64,000 nt of DNA from Bradyrhizobium oligotrophicum S58 (lineage in GTDB: Bacteria; Pseudomonadota; Alphaproteobacteria; Rhizobiales; Xanthobacteraceae), in the NCBI RefSeq assembly GCF_000344805.1, contig NC_020453.1, positions 5,737,001-5,801,000 of the forward strand. The letters run 5' to 3'. The translations under genes were made by a program, and so were the position numbers. Below the pieces are notes generated by a model. That model was not told the DNA's origin, searched no databases, and saw only the letters and a program-made list of their open reading frames with translations. Of this stretch, positions 59,171-64,000 are shown piece after piece. Within the stretch, counting starts at the first letter, position 1; each line of letters starts with the position of its first letter.

Positions 59171-60426
59171 GGAAACAGCCCCCGCGAGTTCTTGGCGGCG
59201 CGCACCTTTTCCACCCCGATCGCCATCGCCGCGGTCCGGTGCGAGATGTCGTCGGCCTTGGCGCGCGTCACCATCCGCTCGAAGGCGCGATCGAGGATCT
59301 GGTACTCGCGCCGCATCACCTCCTCTTCTTCCCAGAACAGCTGCTGCAGGTCCTGCACCCATTCGAAGTAGCTGACGACGACGCCACCGGAGTTGCAGAG
59401 AATGTCGGGAATGAGAAAGATCTCCTTGCGGCGCTGGTCGAGCACCAGGTCGGCATCCGGCGTGGTCGGGCCGTTGGCGGCCTCGGCAATGACGCGGCAC
59501 TTCAGATGCGCGGCCACCTTGGCATCGATCACACGCTCGACCGCCGCAGGCACCAGGATGTCGCAGGCCAAGGTCAGGATCTGGTGCGGATCGAAGGCGA
59601 GCTCGGTGGAGAAGCCGGCAATGCTGCCGGTCCTGGTCGCGTGCTCCATCAGCGCCGGGATATCGAGGCCACGGGGATCGTGGAGCGCGCCAGTATGATC
59701 GCTGACCGCAATCACCTTCATGCCCATCTGGTGGAAGCCCAGCGCGGCGTAGGAGCCGACATTGCCGAAGCCCTGCACCACGGCCGTGGACTTGGTCGGG
59801 TCGATCCCGAGCTCGTCCATGACCCGGCGCGAGACGTGGGCAACGCCGCGTCCGGTCGCCTCGCGGCGGCCGAGCGTGCCCCCGGAGAACACCGGCTTGC
59901 CGGTGACGATCTCCATCACCGTCTGGCCCTGGTACATGGAATACGTATCCATGAACCACGCCATGACCTGCTCGTTGGTGCCCATGTCGGGCGCCATCAC
60001 GTCGGTGTGCGGGCCGACGAAGGGAATCATTTCCTGCATGTAGCGCCGCGACAGCGATTCGAGCTCGCGCCGGGACAGTTTGGACAGATCGACGTTGATG
60101 CCGCCCTTGGCGCCGCCATAGGGCAGGCCCACCAGGGCGCACTTCCAGCTCATCCAGATCGCGAGCGCCGCGACCTCGCCGATGTCGACCGTCGGCGCGA
60201 AGCGCGTGCCGCCCTTGGTCGGCCCCATCGTCAGCAGATGCTGAACCCGGTAGCCTTCGTAAACCGCAATCGTACCGTCGTCGCGATGGATCGGACACGA
60301 GACGGTGATCGCCCGCTTGGGCAGGAGCAAACGGTCGCGTTCGTCGCCTGGGATACCAAGATGATCGGCGATCACATTGAATTGGTTGGCGGCCATTTCG
60401 AACACCGGACCCGCATAGACAGTCAT
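59167..60426 (-). CDS. Glu/Leu/Phe/Val dehydrogenase family protein (glutamate dehydrogenase)
   Basis: This 419-residue enzyme matches NAD(P)-glutamate dehydrogenases: GPTKGGTRFAPTVDIGEVAA, ALVGLPYGGAKGGINVD with the catalytic Lys, APDMGTNEQVMAW, the Rossmann VVQGFGNVGSYAALG and IAEAANGPTTPDAD. It interconverts glutamate and 2-oxoglutarate plus ammonia, or a branched-chain or aromatic equivalent. ATG 60426 (MTVYAGPVFEMA) gives the normal length; the longer frame adds an unlike N-terminus. It is in an overlapping pair with the VOC gene and is divergent from the PfkB kinases. Confidence 0.9.
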   Translation of the reverse strand: MTVYAGPVFEMAANQFNVIADHLGIPGDERDRLLLPKRAITVSCPIHRDDGTIAVYEGYRVQHLLTMGPTKGGTRFAPTVDIGEVAALAIWMSWKCALVGLPYGGAKGGINVDLSKLSRRELESLSRRYMQEMIPFVGPHTDVMAPDMGTNEQVMAWFMDTYSMYQGQTVMEIVTGKPVFSGGTLGRREATGRGVAHVSRRVMDELGIDPTKSTAVVQGFGNVGSYAALGFHQMGMKVIAVSDHTGALHDPRGLDIPALMEHATRTGSIAGFSTELAFDPHQILTLACDILVPAAVERVIDAKVAAHLKCRVIAEAANGPTTPDADLVLDQRRKEIFLIPDILCNSGGVVVSYFEWVQDLQQLFWEEEEVMRREYQILDRAFERMVTRAKADDISHRTAAMAIGVEKVRAAKNSRGLFP

Positions 60427-60629
60427 CTTCCACTCCCGAATCTGCTCCTGCAGGCCGGCAACCATAGCGCGACCGAAGAGGCGGCGGCAGGGGGCTGGCG
60501 GTTGCACCGGGCCGATCTCAACCACCATGGTGACGATTTTACGAAGAATTTCAGCGTTGATCCGCCTCGACCGCTTGCTAATCTGCGGTGCCGGGGCCGC
60601 GATCACCCCTTAGTGAGATAGAAATACCC

Positions 60630-61523
60630 ATGCAGGCCCTTTTCATCGGACAGACCTACATCGACGTCACGTTCATCACCGACCACATGCCGACCGGGGA
60701 TGAGAAGCACGTCGCATCCGACTACGCCGTCTCGTTCGGCGGCAATGCGGTGACTGCGGCATTTTGCTGCGCCAAGCTCGGCATCGTGCCGGACCTGATC
60801 GCGACGATCGCGAACGACTGGCTTGGCCGCATGTTCCAGGACATGACGGCGAAGTACGGCATCTCCGTGCATCCCCGGAAGGTCAATGCTTCGTCGCTGT
60901 CCTTCATCATGCCGAAGGATGGCAAGCGCGCCATCGTGCGCTGCCGCGACGATGCGCATATCCACCCGTTCCCGCTGCTCAACCTCGGAAATTGCCGGGC
61001 GCTTCATGTCGACGGCCACCAGCCCGACGCCGCAATCCATTATGCCAAGCTGTGCCGCGAGGCCGGCATCCTGACCTCGCTCGACGGCGGCGGCCTGCGC
61101 ACCAATACGCACGATCTCCTGGAATACATCGACGTCGCGATCGTCGCCGAGCGCCTCTGCGAGCAGATGGACCTGACGCCGGAGAAGATGCTCGACTACC
61201 TCAAGAGCCGCGGCTGCCGCATCGGCGGCGTCACCCAGGGCGAGAAGGGCCTGCTGTGGTACGATGAGCTCGGCGCGGTGCATACGCTGCCGGCCTATCC
61301 GATCCCGCGCGAGCGTGTGATCGACACCAACGGCGCCGGCGACGTCTTCCACGGCGCCTATGTCTATTCCTACCTCGCCAATCCCGCGAAGAGCTGGAAG
61401 GAGCATTTCGAGTTCGCGCGCGCGGCCTCGACGTTCAAGATCCAGAAGCTCGGCAACGAGGCCGGCCTGCCGACGCTCGCCGACATCGATCTGGTGAGGC
61501 AGGAATTCGAGGCCCGCGTCTAG
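60630..61523 (+). CDS. PfkB-family carbohydrate or nucleoside kinase
   Basis: This 297-residue kinase has the PfkB signatures: SFGGNAVTAAFCCAKLG near the N-terminus, and the C-terminal DTNGAGDVFHGAYVYSYLA with the catalytic Asp in GAGD. ATG 60630 (MQALFIGQTYIDVTFITDHM) is the start. It is unlike the ribokinase that follows and may use another sugar or nucleoside. It is divergent from the glutamate dehydrogenase gene and 22 nt before ribokinase. Confidence 0.87.
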   Translation: MQALFIGQTYIDVTFITDHMPTGDEKHVASDYAVSFGGNAVTAAFCCAKLGIVPDLIATIANDWLGRMFQDMTAKYGISVHPRKVNASSLSFIMPKDGKRAIVRCRDDAHIHPFPLLNLGNCRALHVDGHQPDAAIHYAKLCREAGILTSLDGGGLRTNTHDLLEYIDVAIVAERLCEQMDLTPEKMLDYLKSRGCRIGGVTQGEKGLLWYDELGAVHTLPAYPIPRERVIDTNGAGDVFHGAYVYSYLANPAKSWKEHFEFARAASTFKIQKLGNEAGLPTLADIDLVRQEFEARV

Positions 61524-61545
61524 CGGCGCGTGAGGGAGACGTCAT

Positions 61546-62454
61546 ATGGGCCGTGTCATCGTCGCCGGCAGCATCAACATGGATGTGGTGGCGACGGCCG
61601 AGCGGCATCCGCGCATCGGCGAGACCGTCGCCGGGCAGTCGGTGATGTACTTCCCGGGCGGCAAGGGTGCCAACCAGGCGGTATCAGCGGCCAAGCTGGG
61701 CGTGCCGACAGCGCTGATCGGCCGGCTCGGCCGTGACGGATTCGGCGCGCAGTTGCGGGCCTTCCTCGCCGATCAGGGCATCGATCTCGCTGCCGTAAAA
61801 GAGAGCACCAGCGCATCAACCGGGACGGCGATCATTACGCTGGCGAAGGCCGACAACACCATCGTGGTGATCCCGGGCGCCAATGCCGAGCTGGGCGCCG
61901 AGGATTTGGCGCAGGTTGCCCTGGCAGCGGGAGACGTGGCCGTCAGCCAGTTCGAGATTCCGCAAGCGACGATCGCGGCGTTCTTCCAACGCGCGAAGGC
62001 CGTCGGCGCGACCACGATTCTCAACCCGGCCCCTGCCAGCGCGTTCGACAGCGGGCTGTTTGCGCTGATCGACGTCCTCGTGCTCAACGAGACCGAGCTC
62101 GGCTTTCTGGCCGACATCGAGCTCGGCGATGCCCCCTCGCTGCAGCAGGTGAAGGACGCGGTTCGGGCGCTCAAGCCCAATTCCGACCAGACGGTCTGCG
62201 TCACACTCGGCGCGCGCGGCGCGGTTGCCGTCAGCGATGGCGAGGCCAGGCTGGTCGAAGGCCGCGCCGTCAAGGCCGTCGACACCACCGGCGCCGGCGA
62301 CTGCTTCGTCGGCGCGCTCGCCGCAAGGCTGTCGCAGGGCGCGCCGATGGCCGAGGCGATCGGCTATGCCAATCTGGCCGCCTCGATCTCGGTGCAGCGG
62401 ATGGGCGCCGGCCCGTCGATGCCTTCGGCCGAGGAGGTGCGCGCGCTGCTCTAG
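61546..62454 (+). CDS. rbsK: Ribokinase
   Basis: This 302-residue PfkB-family kinase matches ribokinase: VIVAGSINMDVVATAERHPR, YFPGGKGANQAVSAAKLG, the NPAPA segment in ILNPAPASAF and DTTGAGDCFVGALAARL. It phosphorylates D-ribose to ribose-5-phosphate. A GGGAGACG site precedes ATG 61546. Its end overlaps the convergent flavoprotein gene by 4 bp. The neighbour is a second PfkB kinase, so a nucleoside or pentose salvage pair is likely. Confidence 0.9.
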   Translation: MGRVIVAGSINMDVVATAERHPRIGETVAGQSVMYFPGGKGANQAVSAAKLGVPTALIGRLGRDGFGAQLRAFLADQGIDLAAVKESTSASTGTAIITLAKADNTIVVIPGANAELGAEDLAQVALAAGDVAVSQFEIPQATIAAFFQRAKAVGATTILNPAPASAFDSGLFALIDVLVLNETELGFLADIELGDAPSLQQVKDAVRALKPNSDQTVCVTLGARGAVAVSDGEARLVEGRAVKAVDTTGAGDCFVGALAARLSQGAPMAEAIGYANLAASISVQRMGAGPSMPSAEEVRALL

Positions 62455-63686
62455 GCGAGAGCGCTCTTCAGATCGAAGCTCGGATCAGCGGCCTTGTCTG
62501 CGTCGATCGTGCCGCCCGCCCCGAGCAGCTTGCGGCCGAACATGTGGTCGCCGGCCTTGTTGACGGATTCGATGCCGACCAGCCGGCCCTCCTTGTAACA
62601 GAATGCGGAGAACGCCTTTTGCGCCGGGTCACCGCGCAGCACGACCTGGTCATAGCCCGTGGTGAGCCCCGCAATCTGGAGCTTGTCGTTGGCCTGATCG
62701 CTCCAGAACCACGGCTGGCCGTCATAAGGCTTGGCGTCGCCGGTGAGGCGCGCCGCGACGCAGCGGGCGTGGTCGGTGGCGTTCTGCACCGATTCCAGCC
62801 GCAAGGTGCCGCCGAAGCGCTGGCTGGAAAACAGCGCGCAGTCGCCGATCGCCGAGATGTGCGGATCGCCGGTCAGCAGATATTCGTCGACGACGATGCC
62901 CGCGCCGACCTGCAATCCAGCCTCGGCCGCAAGCTCGACATTCGGCAGCACGCCGACGCCGACCACGATCAGATCTGCCGGGATGTGCCGGCCGTCGCTC
63001 AGGCTGACGCCGGTGACCTTGTTGCCGTCGGCCTCGATGCTGGTCGCCTGCACGCCGAGATGGATGCGCACGCCGGCATCGGCATGCTGCTTCTGGAAGT
63101 AGTCGGAAATCTCGGCCGTCACCGCCCGCGCCATCACCCGCGTGCCGAGCTCGAGCACGTCGACCTCGAGGCCCTTGATGCGCGCGGTGGCCGCGAATTC
63201 GAGCCCGATGAAGCCGGCGCCGATCACGACCACGCGCCTGGCATCGCCGAGCAGGGTCCTGAGCGCTTCGCTGTCGTCGAGGATGCGCAAGTAACGGACG
63301 GCGGGGAGACTGGCGTTGGGAATGTCGAGCAGGCGATTGCGGGCACCGGTCGCGAGCACGAGGTGCCCATAGTCGAGTGCCTTGCCGGAGGCGAGCAGCA
63401 CCTTGCGCGCGTCGCGCTGAACCGAGATGACACGGTCGTAGACGAGGTCAATGCTCTGGTCGGCATAGAATTTCTGCGGCCGGAACATCAAGGTCTCGGG
63501 ACCGCCGGTGCCCTTCAGATACGCCTTCGACAGCGGCGGACGCTGGTACGGCAGATGCGACTCGTCGTTGATCAGATGGATGGGATCGGCAAAGCCTGCC
63601 TGACGCAGCGAGGCGGCGAGCTGAAAGCCCGCATGCCCCGCACCAACGATCACAACCGGTCCCTTCGTCACTGCTCCCTGCCCCAT
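62451..63686 (-). CDS. FAD-dependent ferredoxin/rubredoxin reductase-type oxidoreductase
   Basis: This 411-residue flavoprotein matches ferredoxin reductases of P450 and dioxygenase systems: VVIVGAGHAGFQLAASLRQAG (FAD), YQRPPLSKAYLKG, LVLATGARNRLLDIP, RRVVVIGAGFIGLEFAATA (NAD) and ISAIGDCALF, with a C-terminal reductase domain. It would move electrons from NADH to a ferredoxin. No ferredoxin gene is next to it; it could serve the cytochrome P450 at 53690, but nothing in the sequence proves this. The start is divergent from the enoyl-CoA hydratase. Confidence 0.89.
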   Translation of the reverse strand: MGQGAVTKGPVVIVGAGHAGFQLAASLRQAGFADPIHLINDESHLPYQRPPLSKAYLKGTGGPETLMFRPQKFYADQSIDLVYDRVISVQRDARKVLLASGKALDYGHLVLATGARNRLLDIPNASLPAVRYLRILDDSEALRTLLGDARRVVVIGAGFIGLEFAATARIKGLEVDVLELGTRVMARAVTAEISDYFQKQHADAGVRIHLGVQATSIEADGNKVTGVSLSDGRHIPADLIVVGVGVLPNVELAAEAGLQVGAGIVVDEYLLTGDPHISAIGDCALFSSQRFGGTLRLESVQNATDHARCVAARLTGDAKPYDGQPWFWSDQANDKLQIAGLTTGYDQVVLRGDPAQKAFSAFCYKEGRLVGIESVNKAGDHMFGRKLLGAGGTIDADKAADPSFDLKSALA

Positions 63687-63797
63687 TCTGTCATTTGTCC
63701 ATGCAGCGGAACCGGGTTGTGGCAGACTTCCCCGGCATTGTCACCGGTCCCGGTGTGCAGTTTAAATGCGGCAACAACCACATCCCGGGAGGAATGA

Positions 63798-64000
63798 ATG
63801 TCGGACGCAACAGCGGAACCTGCCCGTCTGGGCATTGACGGTCCGATCGCGACCATCACGCTCCACCGTCCGGCGGCGTTCAATGCCATCGACCTCGCCA
63901 TCGCCAAGCGGCTGGAGCAGCTCGCCGCCCAGGTCGAAGCCGACGAGACCATCCGGGTGCTGATCCTGAAGGGCGAAGGCCGCGCGTTCTGCGCCGGCGG
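63798..64000 (+). CDS. Enoyl-CoA hydratase/isomerase family protein (5' part)
   Basis: The window ends inside this gene. The first 67 residues (MSDATAEPARLGIDGPIATI, then TLHRPAAFNAIDLAIAKRLE and VLILKGEGRAFCAGG) match the N-terminus of crotonase-fold enzymes, with the GxGRAFCAGG oxyanion segment intact. GGGAGG at 63788-63793 precedes ATG 63798. Substrate class cannot be seen in this fragment. Confidence 0.88.
   Translation, partial: MSDATAEPARLGIDGPIATITLHRPAAFNAIDLAIAKRLEQLAAQVEADETIRVLILKGEGRAFCAG

Overview
The window is GC-rich alphaproteobacterial chromosome, most likely Bradyrhizobium or a very close relative. This rests on the protein content (many ABC importers, phasin/PHA genes, a ring-1,2-phenylacetyl-CoA epoxidase operon), on dense palindromic intergenic repeats of several families, and on a recurring spurious reading frame containing VVLTPRRW that I associate with Bradyrhizobium. 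A gene resembling the chlorophyllide 8-vinyl reductase BciA (57317-58312) suggests a phototrophic bradyrhizobium, but this is inference.

Layout. 218-4554: a spermidine/putrescine-type ABC importer in the order ATPase, binding protein, two permeases. 4555-5290: two near-identical palindromic repeats in direct orientation flank a small GIY-YIG nuclease gene broken by an in-frame stop. 5297-18165: a branched-chain-type (Liv) ABC importer and a DUF1445 gene, divergent from a LysR regulator, followed by an M20 N-carbamoyl-amino-acid-type hydrolase, a D-2-hydroxyacid dehydrogenase, a tartrate-dehydrogenase-like enzyme, an SDR protein and an amidase; together they look like a catabolic island for an amide or ureido compound. 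18504-24157: an MFS transporter, a sulfite-oxidase-like protein, an alpha/beta hydrolase-OsmC fusion and a YeeE/YedE sulfur-transport-like membrane protein.

24372-31175 is the phenylacetate pathway: paaI and paaK on the plus strand converge on paaX-paaA-paaB-paaC-paaD-paaE on the minus strand, with palindromic repeats lodged inside the operon. 31267-32697: a phasin and a tandem-repeat PHA-granule-type protein, separated by a perfect 38-bp palindrome that carries two PhaR-type sites. 32845-35455: two alpha/beta hydrolases and a DUF6489 protein.

35982-48149 is a dipeptide/oligopeptide ABC locus with two binding proteins, two permease pairs but one ATPase pair, and with gamma-glutamyltransferase and a DUF1028 protein between the halves; import and breakdown of gamma-glutamyl peptides such as glutathione is a reasonable hypothesis. 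48347-53424: a TetR-adaptor-RND efflux operon with a clear operator. 53690-54910: a cytochrome P450.

54911-57316 is an accessory islet: a less GC-rich membrane protein, a DUF6471 protein with paired operators, an IS1595-type transposase remnant and a second copy of a roughly 470-bp dispersed repeat whose first copy is at 21110-21580. 57317-64000: the BciA-like reductase, a two-domain VOC protein overlapping glutamate dehydrogenase, two PfkB-family kinases, a ferredoxin-reductase-type flavoprotein and the start of an enoyl-CoA hydratase. I saw no tRNA, rRNA or CRISPR array. Several start codons were moved downstream because the longest frames read through repeats.
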